Shown: one piece after another, positions 6,547 to 16,419 of the stretch | Position numbering within the stretch: the stretch's first letter is position 1 | How the letters are laid out: each line of letters starts with the position of its first letter | DNA from: Halomonas elongata | GTDB lineage: Bacteria; Pseudomonadota; Gammaproteobacteria; Pseudomonadales; Halomonadaceae | Direction: 5' to 3' | Assembly: GCF_029081005.1 (NCBI RefSeq) | Contig: NZ_JAJQTQ010000009.1 | Coordinates: 62,001 to 126,000 of the forward strand | DNA: 64,000 nt | Program-made: the position numbers and the translations under genes | Notes under the pieces: generated by a model | Told to the model about the DNA's origin: nothing | What the model saw: the letters and a program-made list of their open reading frames with translations, nothing else | Database searches by the model: none

Positions 6547-7995
6547 TCAGGCGTAGAGGTCGACTCGCCCATCCAGAGGCATCTCCAGGGGCGCTTGCCG
6601 GTCGGTGGCGACTTCGCCGCCGGCCGGGTCGTCATCGGCTCCGGGCAGGCCCGGGCCGCTGCCGGCAAGGCCGCTGCCCGTGTCGTCGGCGCTACCCTGC
6701 TGGTGCTCGCCCACCGAGGTCTCGCCGAGGGTGATGCCCTGCTCCGCCAGGGCCTCGCGCAGTTGCGGTATGGCCTGCTCCAGGGCCTGTCGAACCGGCG
6801 CGTGGGCGGAGAGGAACTGGGCGTGGGCCCCCTGGTCGCCAATCTTCAGGGAGACCGAGAGCGGGCCCAGCTCGGCTGGGTGGAGGCGCATTTCGATACG
6901 CTGCTCGCCACTTCCCTGGCTGAAGCGCAGTAACTGTCGCCCCAGTTGCTGGGTCCAGTCCTGACTGCCCACCGGAGCGGTCAGGCTGGCCTGGGCGGGT
7001 GTCGTGGCGGCGCTGGCCAGGGATGACGTTCCCTGGCCGGGGCCACCGGTACCGGCATGCTGGGCCGGCATCGCGGCTGAGGTGGTCGTGTCGAGCAGTG
7101 GCGAGGCCGCGCCGGCGTCGCCCCGCGTCGGCACGAAGGCCGTGGCGTCCGCCGGGTCGCGTTGCGCCACCGCGAGGGCGGAGGAAACCGCCTGGGCGAT
7201 CGGGCTCGGCCGTTGTTCCGGGGCCTGGGCCTGCATCCGGGCCGAGGGCAGCTCGCCGGAGGTCGTGGCCGGACGGAGCGCCTCCGCAGCGGCGCGTGCC
7301 TCGCGCGTCATGGCCGCATCGAACGGGGTACCGGCCTGCCGAGCGACGGTGGCTTGCCGAATGGCGTCTCGCGATACGGCCTGTTGTGACATGTCGACCC
7401 GTGGCATGCCGCCCTGCGCGAGTCCTTCCCGAGCTAGCCCTTCTCGAGCTAGCCCTTCCCGAGAAAGGTTTGCCCGCGAGAGGTTCTCGGGAGCGAGCCC
7501 CTTCTGAGGCATGGCGGCATCCCCGCGGAGCCGGGCTGCCGCTTCCAGCTGACCCGAGGCCGGCGCGGCCACCACGGCCTGGGCACTCTGGGCCGCTTGC
7601 CCGGGGCCTTGTGTCGCGGCCTGGGTGCCGGCCTGTTCGATCAACAGCAGGCGCTCCATGGCGGCCGTCAGCTCGGGCGAGGGCGGGGAATCCCCGGAGG
7701 TGCCCGGCTCGGGGGTGGCCGTGTCGATCCGTTGCGTCCAGTCATTGGCGTGCTGCACCAGCGTCGCGGTCTCGGCCGTGGCGGCACCGTCTGCAGCGGC
7801 ATCGGAGGCACCGCCATGCCCGTCGTCCAGCCGCCGTGGCGGCGCCTCGAGCCCGCCGCCCGAGGGTGAGAGTGATGCCATGGCCTCGGCGAAGGCGCCT
7901 CGTTCGGAAGCGTCGGCCTTGGCGCCGGCGCCTGAGGTGTCGGTCGAGGCGTCCTTGCCGAGCGCGCCCATGAGTCGCGGTAGGGTATCCATCAA
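6547..7995 (-). CDS. fliK: Flagellar hook-length control protein FliK
   Basis: A 482-residue secreted ruler. The long N-terminal region is Ala/Gly/Pro/Ser-rich and low complexity. The conserved C-terminal hook-length domain (about 350-440) reads RIEMRLHPAELGPLSVSLKI. FliK measures the hook and switches export specificity through FlhB. Around residues 165-195 there is an imperfect five-residue repeat (EGLAR) encoded by a 15-bp tandem repeat. The C-terminal tail is acidic. It is 19 bp downstream of fliJ. A second FliK-like gene lies at 30.7 kb. Confidence 0.92.
   Translation of the reverse strand: MMDTLPRLMGALGKDASTDTSGAGAKADASERGAFAEAMASLSPSGGGLEAPPRRLDDGHGGASDAAADGAATAETATLVQHANDWTQRIDTATPEPGTSGDSPPSPELTAAMERLLLIEQAGTQAATQGPGQAAQSAQAVVAAPASGQLEAAARLRGDAAMPQKGLAPENLSRANLSREGLAREGLAREGLAQGGMPRVDMSQQAVSRDAIRQATVARQAGTPFDAAMTREARAAAEALRPATTSGELPSARMQAQAPEQRPSPIAQAVSSALAVAQRDPADATAFVPTRGDAGAASPLLDTTTSAAMPAQHAGTGGPGQGTSSLASAATTPAQASLTAPVGSQDWTQQLGRQLLRFSQGSGEQRIEMRLHPAELGPLSVSLKIGDQGAHAQFLSAHAPVRQALEQAIPQLREALAEQGITLGETSVGEHQQGSADDTGSGLAGSGPGLPGADDDPAGGEVATDRQAPLEMPLDGRVDLYA
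7417..7500 (-). repeat. Imperfect 15-bp tandem repeat within fliK
   Basis: The plus strand shows successive copies of a CGAGCTAGCCCTTCC-like unit. On the coding strand they encode NLSRANLSREGLAREGLAREG, cut here after a few units, i.e. repeats of EGLAR/NLSRE. Such arrays change copy number by slippage, and in this ruler protein a change would alter the length of the spacer region. Confidence 0.6.
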
Positions 7996-8014
7996 TGTCT
8001 CCTTGATGTTCGTC

Positions 8015-8464
8015 TCAGCCCCCGAACAGAGGCGCCCGTTGCCGTGTGCTGTTCACCAGATCGTCGCTGGCGCGTTGTTCGCGTCGCTGCTCGGTGCGCC
8101 GGCGCGAGGCGTCACGGCGCTCGGCCAGGGTGTCGTAGGAACGCAGCCGACGCTGCTCGCTCTGCCAGTGTTGCTGGCTCTGGTCGACGCGGCGCTGCTG
8201 TTCGCCCAGGGCCTGGCGGGCGCGTTCCAGGGCGTCGTCGAGCGAGGCCAGGAAGCGCTGGTAGTTGTGCATGGAGGCCGGGTCGATCCCCTCGCGCAGG
8301 GCCGTCTGCAGCCGCGCGGCGTACTCGGCGCGGTAGCGTTGCAGGGCCTCCAGCTGTTCGGCGACCTGCTGGGCGTCGCGGCGGTCGCCGGCCAGGCGCT
8401 GTCCGGCCTGGTCGCGGGCCTGGCGGGCCATTTCGGTCAGGGTGTCCAGTGGTGTGCGGCTCAT
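8015..8464 (-). CDS. fliJ: Flagellar export chaperone FliJ
   Basis: A 149-residue, almost wholly helical coiled-coil protein rich in Arg, Gln and Glu, as FliJ is (start [15 protein letters not shown]). FliJ is the stalk of the FliI ATPase ring and escorts chaperones to FlhA. The start at 8464 is chosen because it overlaps the fliI stop by 4 bp (ATGA); an upstream in-frame start would lie inside fliI. Confidence 0.9.
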   Translation of the reverse strand: MSRTPLDTLTEMARQARDQAGQRLAGDRRDAQQVAEQLEALQRYRAEYAARLQTALREGIDPASMHNYQRFLASLDDALERARQALGEQQRRVDQSQQHWQSEQRRLRSYDTLAERRDASRRRTEQRREQRASDDLVNSTRQRAPLFGG

Positions 8465-9858
8465 GGCGTGCCTCCCGATACGCCGGCCAGGGCGAGGCGC
8501 GAGGCCTCGAGGTCGGCGCATTCGTCGATGTCCTGTTGCAGGAAGGCCTCCAGGTCCGGGTAGCGGCGCACGGCGTCGTCGAGCCGTTCGTCGTTGCCCG
8601 GATGGTAGGCACCGACGCTGATCAGGTCGCGGTTGCGCTGATAGCGTGAGAAGAGGCCCTTGAAACGCTGGGCCTGGCGTCGCTGGTTGTCGTCGATGAC
8701 GGCGTTCATCGCCCGGCTGATGGAGGCCTCGATATCGATGGCCGGATAGTGGCCGGCCTCGGCCAGCACGCGGGACAGCACCACGTGGCCGTCGAGGATG
8801 GCGCGTGCCGAGTCGGCGATGGGGTCCTGCTGGTCGTCACCCTCGGTCAGGACGGTGTAGAAGGCGGTGATCGAGCCGCCGCCGCGCTCGGCGTTGCCGG
8901 CGCGCTCCACCAGGTTCGGCAGCTTGGCGAAGACCGAAGGCGGATAGCCCTTGGTGGCCGGCGGCTCGCCGATGGCCAGGGCGATCTCGCGCTGCGCCAT
9001 GGCGTAGCGCGTCAGCGAGTCCATGATCAGCAGGACGTCGCGCCCCTGGTCACGGAAACCCTCGGCGAGCCGGGTGGCGTAGGAGGCGCCCTGGAGGCGT
9101 TGCAGCGGCGAGGTATCGGCGGGGGCCGCGACCACTACGGCACGCTCTCGGCCATGGGCGCCGAGGATGTTGTCGATGAAGTCCTGGACCTCGCGGCCGC
9201 GCTCGCCGATCAGGCCGACCACGATGACGTCGGCGCGGGTATAGCGGGCCATCATGCCCAGCAGCACCGACTTGCCGACGCCGGAGCCGGCGAACAGCCC
9301 CATGCGCTGGCCGCGGCCGACGCTGAGCAGGGCATTGATGGCGCGGATGCCGACGTCGATCTGGGTGTCGATCGGGGCCCGCGCCAGGGGGTTGAAGGGG
9401 GGCTGCGCCAGGGGCGCGCGCGGCGAGTCATCCAGCGGGCCGAGGTCGTCCAGTGGCTCGCCGTTGCCGTCCACCACCCGGCCCAGCAGGGCCTCGCCGA
9501 TCGGGAAACGCCGCGCGGCGTCGCCGGTGCTTTCGCCCAGAGGGTGGACCCGGGCACCGGGCATCAGGCCGGACAGACCGGCCAGCGGCATCAGGAACAG
9601 CCGGTCGCCGGAGAAACCGACCACCTCGGCCTCGGCGTAGCGGGTCGCCGGTTGTCCGGGCACGTCGGGCAGTTCGATGCGACAGGCATTGCCGAGGGCG
9701 ACCCGCAGGCCGACGACCTCGATCACCATGCCGGTGGCGCGCACCACGCGGCCACTGGCCCGGCGGGTCGGCAGGGCCTCGACGCGGCCGCGCATGCCGC
9801 GCAGCGCGCGCTGCCAGTGGTCACGGTGAGGGTCGAGGTGGCCTGTCGCGTCCATCAT
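8461..9858 (-). CDS. fliI: Flagellum-specific ATPase FliI
   Basis: A 465-residue export ATPase of the F1-beta/type III family. Walker [12 protein letters not shown] is at 187-197, Walker B is [13 protein letters not shown], and the C-terminal domain ends near the FliJ overlap. It energises subunit unloading together with FliH and FliJ. The first codons are Met-Met; either could be the start. It follows fliH directly without a gap. Confidence 0.96.
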   Translation of the reverse strand: MMDATGHLDPHRDHWQRALRGMRGRVEALPTRRASGRVVRATGMVIEVVGLRVALGNACRIELPDVPGQPATRYAEAEVVGFSGDRLFLMPLAGLSGLMPGARVHPLGESTGDAARRFPIGEALLGRVVDGNGEPLDDLGPLDDSPRAPLAQPPFNPLARAPIDTQIDVGIRAINALLSVGRGQRMGLFAGSGVGKSVLLGMMARYTRADVIVVGLIGERGREVQDFIDNILGAHGRERAVVVAAPADTSPLQRLQGASYATRLAEGFRDQGRDVLLIMDSLTRYAMAQREIALAIGEPPATKGYPPSVFAKLPNLVERAGNAERGGGSITAFYTVLTEGDDQQDPIADSARAILDGHVVLSRVLAEAGHYPAIDIEASISRAMNAVIDDNQRRQAQRFKGLFSRYQRNRDLISVGAYHPGNDERLDDAVRRYPDLEAFLQQDIDECADLEASRLALAGVSGGTP

Positions 9859-10608
9859 TCACTCCGTGGTGGCGCCGTCGGTTGTCTGGCGCGTCCGGCG
9901 CTTGCGCTGCTGATCGCGCACCGCCTGCCAGCGGGATTCCCAGGTGGCGTCCAGTTCACCGCTCTCGCTGGTCACCCGGCAGCCGCCGCGACTGAGCTGG
10001 TCGTCCGGCTGCAGGCGCCAGCCGGCGGCCGCGAGTTCATCGCCCAGGGTCTTCTCCACCAGGCGCAGGTCCAGGGGATGCAGCCAGAGTCGCTGCTGGC
10101 CGACCAGCGGCGGCTCGGTGTGCAGCAGGGCGCGTACCAGCTCGAGCACCTGCCGCGGTCGTGCCTTGAGGGCCTCGCCGGCCAGCTGGCGTCCCGTGGC
10201 CAGGGCGAGCTCGACCAGGTCATCGGCGATGACGTCGTCCAGCGAGGTCAGCGCCTCGTTGAACTGGCTCGTCAGTTCCCGCAGGGGCGCGATTTCTTCC
10301 TCGAGGCGGCGCTCGAAGGCCGCATCGGCTTCTCGCTGCGCGTCTTCGCGCCCCTGGGCGAGGCCTTCGGCATGTCCTGCCTCCCGGCCCTGGCGCAGCC
10401 CTTCCTCGTAGGCGTCGCGACGAACCTGTTCGCGGAGCGCGTCGAGGGCTTCCTGCTGGCGCTGGGCCTCCTGGCGGCGCGTCTGCGCGGCGTGGGCCTC
10501 GGCTTCGGTGGCGACGTTCTCTCGGTCGGCGCGCAACTCGCCCATGCGCCAGCGTCGCCAGGTCGAGATCGCGGCGGCGTCCCGAGCGTTTCGCGCGTCG
10601 TCAGACAT
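9859..10608 (-). CDS. fliH: Flagellar assembly protein FliH
   Basis: A 249-residue FliH, the negative regulator and tether of FliI. The sequence is a long Glu/Arg/Gln/Ala coiled coil (about 30-130, with a GR/Ala-rich QGREAGHAEGLAQGRE heptad pattern) and a C-terminal domain resembling the V-type ATPase E subunit. The start MSDDARN at 10608 has GGAG 10 bases upstream and overlaps the fliG stop by 8 bp; ATG at 10623 is the alternative. Confidence 0.92.
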   Translation of the reverse strand: MSDDARNARDAAAISTWRRWRMGELRADRENVATEAEAHAAQTRRQEAQRQQEALDALREQVRRDAYEEGLRQGREAGHAEGLAQGREDAQREADAAFERRLEEEIAPLRELTSQFNEALTSLDDVIADDLVELALATGRQLAGEALKARPRQVLELVRALLHTEPPLVGQQRLWLHPLDLRLVEKTLGDELAAAGWRLQPDDQLSRGGCRVTSESGELDATWESRWQAVRDQQRKRRTRQTTDGATTE

Positions 10609-11599
10609 AGGCTTCGTCTCCACCGCTCAGCACCACTTCGCCGGCGTCGGCCAGGCGGCGAACCACCTGCAGGATGGCCTTCTGCTCGGTTTCCACCTGG
10701 GAGACCCGGATCGGCCCGCGGGCATCCATGTCCTCGCGCAGCAGGTCGGCGGCACGTTGCGACATGTTGCGCAGGAACTTCTCCAGGAGCGCCTCCGGGG
10801 CGCCCTTGAGCGCGACCACCAGGGCGTTGGAGTCGATTTCCTTGAGCACCAGCTGGATGCTGCGATCGTCCAGGTCGAGCATGTTCTCGAACAGGAACAT
10901 CTCGTCGATGATCTTCTGCGCGAGATCCTCGTTGTGGGAGCGCACGGTATCGATGGCGGCTTCTTCCTGATGGGTGTTCATCAGGTTGAGGATCTCCGCC
11001 GCGGTGCGGGCGCCGCCCATCTTGCTGCGCTTCAGGTTCTGGCCGTCGAGCATGTTGGTCAGCACCTCGGTGAGCTCCTGCAGGGCGGCCGGCTGGACGC
11101 CGCTGAAGGTGGCGATGCGCAGCACCACATCGTTGCGCAGCTTGTCATCGAACATCTCGAGCACGTCGGCGGCCTGATGGCGTTCGAGGTGGATCAGGAT
11201 GGTGGCGATGATCTGCGGGTGCTCGTCGCGGATCAGCTCGGCCACCATGGAAGCTTCCATCAGGTTGAGGGCATCGATGCCGGTGCTGGTGCTGGAGGTT
11301 TCCATGACGTCCTCGATGAGGCTCGAGGCGCGTTCGCTGCCCAGCGCCTTGGTCAACACCGAGCGAATGTGATCGCTGGAGTTGAGGTTCAGGGCAATGA
11401 ACTCCTCGGTCTCGTCGTGGAAGTACTGCAGCACCTGGCGCATCTCCTCGTGAGAGATCTGCTCCAGGATCGCCATTTCCAGGCTGATCTGTTGCACCTC
11501 CTTGGCCGTCATGTGCTTGAACACTTCGGCCGCGCTGTCCTCGTCCAGGGCCAGCAGGAGGATGGCGCTGCGGCGTGTGCCGCTCATCTTATTGCTCAT
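10601..11599 (-). CDS. fliG: Flagellar motor switch protein FliG
   Basis: A 332-residue rotor protein. The EHPQ motif is at 126-129 and the C-terminal torque helix carries the alternating charges (KGAPEALLEKFLRNMSQRA) that contact MotA. FliG couples stator force to the MS ring and C-ring. Overlaps the fliF 3' end by 11 bp. Confidence 0.97.
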   Translation of the reverse strand: MSNKMSGTRRSAILLLALDEDSAAEVFKHMTAKEVQQISLEMAILEQISHEEMRQVLQYFHDETEEFIALNLNSSDHIRSVLTKALGSERASSLIEDVMETSSTSTGIDALNLMEASMVAELIRDEHPQIIATILIHLERHQAADVLEMFDDKLRNDVVLRIATFSGVQPAALQELTEVLTNMLDGQNLKRSKMGGARTAAEILNLMNTHQEEAAIDTVRSHNEDLAQKIIDEMFLFENMLDLDDRSIQLVLKEIDSNALVVALKGAPEALLEKFLRNMSQRAADLLREDMDARGPIRVSQVETEQKAILQVVRRLADAGEVVLSGGDEAYV

Positions 11600-13337
11600 G
11601 CTTGTTCATCCAGCCGCGAACGATCATGGCCACCATGCGGGGATCCTCCTGGGCCATCTCCCGCAGGTCATTGAGGTTCTGCTCATAGGCTGAGGCCTTG
11701 CGACGGCGTCGGGGCGGCTCGTAGCTCGCCGCTTCGTCTTCGCCGTCCGTCGCATCCTCGTCCGAGGCCTCATCGCCGACCCGGGCGTCGACGCTGGGCG
11801 CCGGCGGCGCGGCGGCGGGCAGCGGCCGTTCGGTGTAGCGCCGGATCAGCGGACGCAGGATCAGCAGATAGAGCAGCAGCAGGGCGAGGCCCACCAGCAG
11901 ATAGCGGCCCAGGCCGAAGGCCAGACGCTGCAGCTCGGGCTGTTGCCACCAGGCCAGCTCGGTCTCCGGCGACGCCTCGTCGGCGAAGGGGCGGTTGACC
12001 ACCGTCACCTGGTCGCCGCGCGCCTCCGAGAAGCCCAGCGCCTGTCGTACCAGCCGTTCCACCTGGGCCAGTTCGTCGTCGTCGAGAGCCGCGACCGTCG
12101 GCTCGCCCTCCGGCTGGTCGGCAGGGGTCTGTCGGTAATCGATCACCACCGCTGCCGACAGGCGCTCGACCTGGCCGCGCTGGTGCTCCACGTGGGAGAC
12201 CTGGCGATCGACCTCGTAGTTGATCACGTCGTCACGATTCAGGCGGCGCCGGGACTGGGTGGCCGGGTCGGTCGCCTCGTCGTCGGCGCCCTGCTCCTCG
12301 TCCTCCGTTCCGTCTTCGCCGTCTTCCTCCGATGTCGCGATGGGCGATTCGGCGTAACCGGGCGGCGTATTGCTCAGCGCGCCCGGTATGCCATTGGCCA
12401 GGTCGTCGCCATCGAGGTTGAGGCTCGTCTGGCGGCTGCGTACCGCCGCCTCGTTGGGCGGCTGGTTGGGGGTGTAGCGTTCGGCGGTTTCCTCGCGCCG
12501 GGAGAAGTCGAGCTGGGCAGTGACCTGGGCACGGACATTGTCGCGACCGAGGATCGGCGTGAGGATGGACTCGATGCGTTGCCGATAATTGCGTTCCACC
12601 TCGGCGACGTAATCCAGCTGGGTGCCGTCGAGCCCGGTGGAGCCACCGTCCGGGCTCGACAGCAGGCGCCCGTCCTGGTCGACCACCGTGACCGCTTCGG
12701 TGGGCAGGTCAGGGACGCTGCTCGAGACCATGTGGGCAATGGCGTTGACCTGTCCCTCGCCAAGGGCTCGGCCGGGCTCCAGGGTCAGCACCACCGAGGC
12801 CTTGGCCGGCTCGCGGCGGCGCACGAACACCGAGTCCTTGGCCAGCGCCAGGTGCACCCGGGCGCCGGCGACCGGTCCCAGCGACTCCATGGAGCGCGCC
12901 AGCTCGCCCTCGAGGCCGCGCTGGTAGTTGACCTGCTCGGCGAACTGGCTGATGCCGAAGGCCTGGTTTTCCATCAGCTCCAGGCCCACGTTGCCGCCCT
13001 TCGGCAGGCCCTGCTCGGCAAGCTGCAGGCGCAGCTTGTGGACCTGCTCGCCGGGCACCATCAGGGCCTGGCCGCCCTGGCTGAAGCGGTAGGGAATCCC
13101 GCGGCTGTCCAGCTCGCCGATGATGCTGCCGCCGTCGGCCTCGCTGAGGTTGCTGTACAGCACGCGGTACTGCGGAGCGCTGGCCCACAGCAGCAGGGCG
13201 GCGATCACCGCGATCGAGGCGGCGCCCGCGATCAGCAGGGGGACGAGGGGACTGCCGCGCAACTGGCGTTTCAGTCGCGCGAAGGAAGAGGAAGATTGGT
13301 TGTCCTGGCGGCCGGTGGCGGATGCGCCACTACTCAT
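11589..13337 (-). CDS. fliF: Flagellar MS-ring protein FliF
   Basis: A 582-residue MS-ring protein with two transmembrane helices (about 36-54 and 455-480) flanking the large periplasmic ring-building region, and a C-terminal cytoplasmic tail that binds FliG. The periplasmic domain has the family signature YRVLYSNLSEADGGSIIGEL and an acidic low-complexity insert (about 330-360, Glu/Asp-rich). First gene of the minus-strand run, divergent from fliE. Confidence 0.96.
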   Translation of the reverse strand: MSSGASATGRQDNQSSSSFARLKRQLRGSPLVPLLIAGAASIAVIAALLLWASAPQYRVLYSNLSEADGGSIIGELDSRGIPYRFSQGGQALMVPGEQVHKLRLQLAEQGLPKGGNVGLELMENQAFGISQFAEQVNYQRGLEGELARSMESLGPVAGARVHLALAKDSVFVRRREPAKASVVLTLEPGRALGEGQVNAIAHMVSSSVPDLPTEAVTVVDQDGRLLSSPDGGSTGLDGTQLDYVAEVERNYRQRIESILTPILGRDNVRAQVTAQLDFSRREETAERYTPNQPPNEAAVRSRQTSLNLDGDDLANGIPGALSNTPPGYAESPIATSEEDGEDGTEDEEQGADDEATDPATQSRRRLNRDDVINYEVDRQVSHVEHQRGQVERLSAAVVIDYRQTPADQPEGEPTVAALDDDELAQVERLVRQALGFSEARGDQVTVVNRPFADEASPETELAWWQQPELQRLAFGLGRYLLVGLALLLLYLLILRPLIRRYTERPLPAAAPPAPSVDARVGDEASDEDATDGEDEAASYEPPRRRRKASAYEQNLNDLREMAQEDPRMVAMIVRGWMNKHEQ

Positions 13338-13614
13338 GTGGGCCTCCCCGCTCGTTTGGCGCCGGCATCCAGGGTGTCAAAAGAAGAAGGCATCGACTGC
13401 GTTCCGTCCATCACGGTTCGCCGCCCAAGGTCCGGGGCGGAGCTTTGATGGGGCTATTATCCGTGGCGCGCGTCGACCCAAAGGTGTGAAAAGCCCGATT
13501 TTTGCGCGTTATTTGGTGGCATGATGCGCCGTCGTGCCCTGCTAGGCTTTGCCTGAACCATCGGAGAGTGCTGTCCTGACGCCGATGACATGGCCCCCCA
13601 ACCCTGGAGTCGAA
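13338..13614. promoter_or_regulatory. Divergent fliF / fliE control region
   Basis: This 277-bp gap separates the divergent fliF operon and fliE and must carry both promoters. I see no sigma-28 GCCGATAA box and no convincing sigma-54 GG/GC pair. That fits class II, FlhDC-dependent sigma-70 promoters as in enteric bacteria, but no FlhDC box could be assigned by eye. Confidence 0.4.
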
Positions 13615-13944
13615 ATGAGTTCACCCACCCTCGAGTCGGCCCTGAGCCAGATGCAGAGCCTCGCCAGCCAGGCCGCCGGCCAGTCGTCCAAGGGACAGCA
13701 TCTTTCCACGACGGTGGGAGAGGGAGGCTTCGTCGACGAGCTGCAGACCTCCATCGAACGCATCAACACCCTCAAGCAGGAAGCCGCGGAAAAGACGCGC
13801 GACTTCCAGGCCGGCAAACCGGGCGTGGAACTCGATGACGTCATGGTCGACGTGCAGAAGGCCAGCGTGGCCTTCGAGATGGGCAAGCAGGTGCGTAGCC
13901 GACTGGTCTCGGCCTACAAGGATGTCATGAACATGCGGGTCTAG
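13615..13944 (+). CDS. fliE: Flagellar hook-basal body protein FliE
   Basis: A 109-residue FliE, the adaptor between MS ring and rod and the first exported substrate. The C-terminal half is diagnostic (KPGVELDDVMVDVQKASVAF, KVRSRL-like KQVRSRLVSAYKDVMNM). The start at 13615 has GGAG six bases upstream; in-frame codons further upstream lack a site. Its stop TAG (13942-13944) overlaps the convergent flaG stop at the same CTAG tetranucleotide. Confidence 0.94.
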   Translation: MSSPTLESALSQMQSLASQAAGQSSKGQHLSTTVGEGGFVDELQTSIERINTLKQEAAEKTRDFQAGKPGVELDDVMVDVQKASVAFEMGKQVRSRLVSAYKDVMNMRV

Positions 13945-14306
13945 GCCCGCTGCTGGATCAAGCCACCCCTCAACTCCTCGATGCGCTCGGCGACGCGCAG
14001 CACTTCCTCGGCGGGGATCTGGCGGATCACCTCGCCGCTCTCCCGGTCGACCAGCCGTGTCACCACGCGGGTGGTTCCCTCGTCGAGTTCGAACTCCACG
14101 CCATAGGGGCGAAGCACCTCATTGACGCGCTGCAACGGCGCCACCAGCTCGCCGCGTTTGACGGTCTCGCGGCTTTCGCCCTCGCCGAGCACGCTGCCCG
14201 CCGGGGGTAGAGCATCCAGGGCCGCTTCGACCTGTCGTCGTGTCGAGTTCGTGTCGACGCCGACATGCCCTTGCGTCGAGGTCGCATCGGTCAGTGGCGA
14301 TGTCAT
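13941..14306 (-). CDS. flaG: FlaG family flagellar protein
   Basis: A 121-residue protein whose C-terminal half is a FlaG domain (GVEFELDEGTTRVVTRLVD then GEVIRQIPAEEVLRVAERI). FlaG proteins influence filament length. The N-terminal 50 residues are low complexity. It is convergent with fliE, sharing the CTAG stop overlap, and preceded by a sigma-28 promoter at 14368-14394. In many gammaproteobacteria flaG sits next to fliC-fliD; here it is 4.3 kb from fliC. Confidence 0.85.
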   Translation of the reverse strand: MTSPLTDATSTQGHVGVDTNSTRRQVEAALDALPPAGSVLGEGESRETVKRGELVAPLQRVNEVLRPYGVEFELDEGTTRVVTRLVDRESGEVIRQIPAEEVLRVAERIEELRGGLIQQRA

Positions 14307-14367
14307 CGTCAGCCTCCCTCTTTTTCTTGTGGATCATTCCTTGTCTCGCAGGTAGCGACTCTGAACG

Positions 14368-14394
14368 TTATCGGCCGGGGTTGGCATCTCTTTA
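14368..14394 (-). promoter_or_regulatory. Sigma-28 promoter of flaG
   Basis: On the minus strand TAAAGAGA, 11 bases, then GCCGATAA, matching the FliA consensus TAAAGTTT-N11-GCCGATAA with an exact -10. It lies 62 bp upstream of flaG. Confidence 0.8.
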
Positions 14395-14433
14395 GTCCAG
14401 GCGGTCGATGAGATCGTGGCCCGCGGGAGGGGC

Positions 14434-14460
14434 TCAAGTCGCCGCGGTTCTCGCCGATAA
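14434..14460 (+). promoter_or_regulatory. Sigma-28 promoter of the Cache chemoreceptor
   Basis: TCAAGTCG, 11 bases, GCCGATAA: an exact -10 and a six-base match at the -35. It lies 34 bp upstream of the chemoreceptor start and rules out the in-frame ATG at 14408 as the start. Confidence 0.82.
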
Positions 14461-14494
14461 CCGTCACTCAACCTCCCCATCCACGAGAGTGTTC

Positions 14495-16369
14495 ATGCTG
14501 ACCTCATTGCGACTGCGTATTCTCATCGCCACCCTGACGGTGATTGCCGTGGCGTTGATCATCAACGGCGCGGCCAGTTACTTCACCGTCGAATCCCACA
14601 ACGAACGCCAGATCGACCAGAACCTTCGGGCCGTGGCGCACGGCAACGGTCAGGCCATCGAGGAATGGGTCGACGCCCGCATCGGCATGCTCGAGGCCCT
14701 GGATGCCGTAGCGACCAGCGAAAGCCCCATGCCTGCCCTCGAGCAACTGCTGGTGTCCGGGGACTTCATGAATACCTATATCGCCGATCCGGCGAATGGT
14801 GACGTCGTCTTCTCGGCCAGCGAGACCCCGGAGGGCTACGACCCGCGCGAGCGTCCCTGGTATCGCCAGGCCGTGGAAGCCGAATCCACCGTGGTCACCG
14901 CACCCTATGAGGACGCGACCTCCGACAAGCTGGTGGTGACCTTCGCCACCCCCTTCTACCGCGACGGCAAGCTGGTCGCCGTGGCCGGCGGCGACGTGGC
15001 CATCGATGCCATCGTCGAGATCGTCGACCAGATTGCCCCCACCCCCTCGAGCCTGGCGTTCCTGGCGTCCGCCGACGGCACCCTGGTGGCCCATCCCGAT
15101 CCCGAGATGAGCCTCGAGCCGGTCAGCGAGCTATCCCCGGCCCTGACGGCCGTGTCACTGGGCGAACTGCCCGGCACCGAGGCACCGCGTCACGTCATGC
15201 TGGGCGAGTCGGACAAGCTGCTGCGTGGCCAGCCCATCGACGGTACCGACTGGCAACTGGTGGTGGCCCTGGACGAGTTCGAGGCCACCGCTGGCCTGCG
15301 AGGCGTGATGAGTGCTTCCGGGATCACCCTGGTGCTGGTCGCTCTGGGCGCGGCCATCCTGCTGGGCGCCTTGCTGCGGGTCGTCTTCCGCCGCCTGCTG
15401 GCGGTGCGCGATGCCATGGACAACGTGGCCAGCGGCAGCGGCGACCTGACCCGGCGGCTGCCGGCGGACGGCAAGGACGAAGTGGCGCAGATCGCCACCG
15501 CCTTCAACCAGTTCGTGTCGCGCATGGAAGAGGTGATGACCACCATCCGCGACAGCAGCGAATCGGTGCGGGTCGCCGCCACGGAGATCGCCACCGGCGG
15601 GCAGGACCTGTCGCGCCGCACCGAGAACGCCGCCTCCAGTCTGCAGCAGACCTCGGCCTCCATGGAGGAAATCACCAGCACCGTGGAGCACACCGCCGAG
15701 TCCTCGCGTCAGGCCAACGGCCTGGCCGAATCCTCCTCCGATGTCGCCCGGCGCGGCGGCGAGGCGGTCGACCAGGTAGTCGAGACCATGGAAGGCATCA
15801 CCGACTCTTCGCGGCAGATCAGCGAGATCGTTAGCGTGATGGACAGCATCGCCTTCCAGACCAACCTGCTGGCGCTCAACGCCTCGGTGGAAGCGGCCCG
15901 GGCCGGCGAGCAGGGCCGCGGCTTCGCCGTGGTGGCCGGCGAGGTCCGCCAGCTGGCGAGCCGCAGTGCCGAGGCCGCCAAGCAGATCAAGGGCCTGATC
16001 GACACCTCCGTGGAACGCACCGAGGAAGGCGCCGACCAGGTACGCCAGGCCGGCCAGACCATGGCCGAGATCGTCGAGAGCGTCACCCGGGTGACCGACG
16101 TGCTCGGCGAGATCACCGCCGCCACCGGCGAGCAGAGCGAGGGCATCAGCCAGGTCAACGTAGCGGTCTCCGAGCTCGACCGCATGACCCAGCAGAACGC
16201 CGCCCTGGTGGAAGAGTCGACCACCGCCGCCGAGCAGCTCAAGGACCAGGCCGACCGTCTGACCGCCGCCGTGGGCGGCTTCACCCTGAGTCAGCGTCGT
16301 GCCGACGACGCCCCGGCCCGACCGGCACGGCGCCGCGTCGAGGAAGACGCCGAAGAAGCGTTCGCCTGA
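14495..16369 (+). CDS. Methyl-accepting chemotaxis protein with Cache sensor
   Basis: A 624-residue chemoreceptor with a transmembrane helix (about 8-28), a periplasmic double-Cache domain (about 35-270, with [12 protein letters not shown] and a [17 protein letters not shown] segment), a second helix (about 275-300), HAMP and a long methyl-accepting signalling hairpin. The hairpin tip ([20 protein letters not shown]) lies near 450-470. It senses a small extracellular ligand and controls CheA. The C-terminus ends AEEAFA with no CheR-tether pentapeptide. The start at 14495 lies downstream of the sigma-28 promoter and follows GAGAG. Confidence 0.92.
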   Translation: MLTSLRLRILIATLTVIAVALIINGAASYFTVESHNERQIDQNLRAVAHGNGQAIEEWVDARIGMLEALDAVATSESPMPALEQLLVSGDFMNTYIADPANGDVVFSASETPEGYDPRERPWYRQAVEAESTVVTAPYEDATSDKLVVTFATPFYRDGKLVAVAGGDVAIDAIVEIVDQIAPTPSSLAFLASADGTLVAHPDPEMSLEPVSELSPALTAVSLGELPGTEAPRHVMLGESDKLLRGQPIDGTDWQLVVALDEFEATAGLRGVMSASGITLVLVALGAAILLGALLRVVFRRLLAVRDAMDNVASGSGDLTRRLPADGKDEVAQIATAFNQFVSRMEEVMTTIRDSSESVRVAATEIATGGQDLSRRTENAASSLQQTSASMEEITSTVEHTAESSRQANGLAESSSDVARRGGEAVDQVVETMEGITDSSRQISEIVSVMDSIAFQTNLLALNASVEAARAGEQGRGFAVVAGEVRQLASRSAEAAKQIKGLIDTSVERTEEGADQVRQAGQTMAEIVESVTRVTDVLGEITAATGEQSEGISQVNVAVSELDRMTQQNAALVEESTTAAEQLKDQADRLTAAVGGFTLSQRRADDAPARPARRRVEEDAEEAFA

Positions 16370-16381
16370 GGTGTCGTGTCC

Positions 16382-16416
16382 TTGTCCCGGTGACATGAAA
16401 TAACATATAGGGACAA
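16382..16416. promoter_or_regulatory. Inverted repeat at the start of the RES/Xre module
   Basis: TTGTCCC (16382-16388) and GGGACAA (16410-16416) form a perfect 7-bp inverted repeat ending four bases before the antitoxin start codon. The first arm resembles a -35 box and CATATA (16404-16409) a -10 box. An antitoxin bound here would block both transcription and the AGGGAC ribosome site. The operator role is inferred. Confidence 0.5.
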
Positions 16417-16419
16417 AAT

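Noticed and set aside
7417..7500. CRISPR-like array
   Set aside because: The repeats are short, contiguous and in frame inside fliK without unique spacers, so they are coding tandem repeats.
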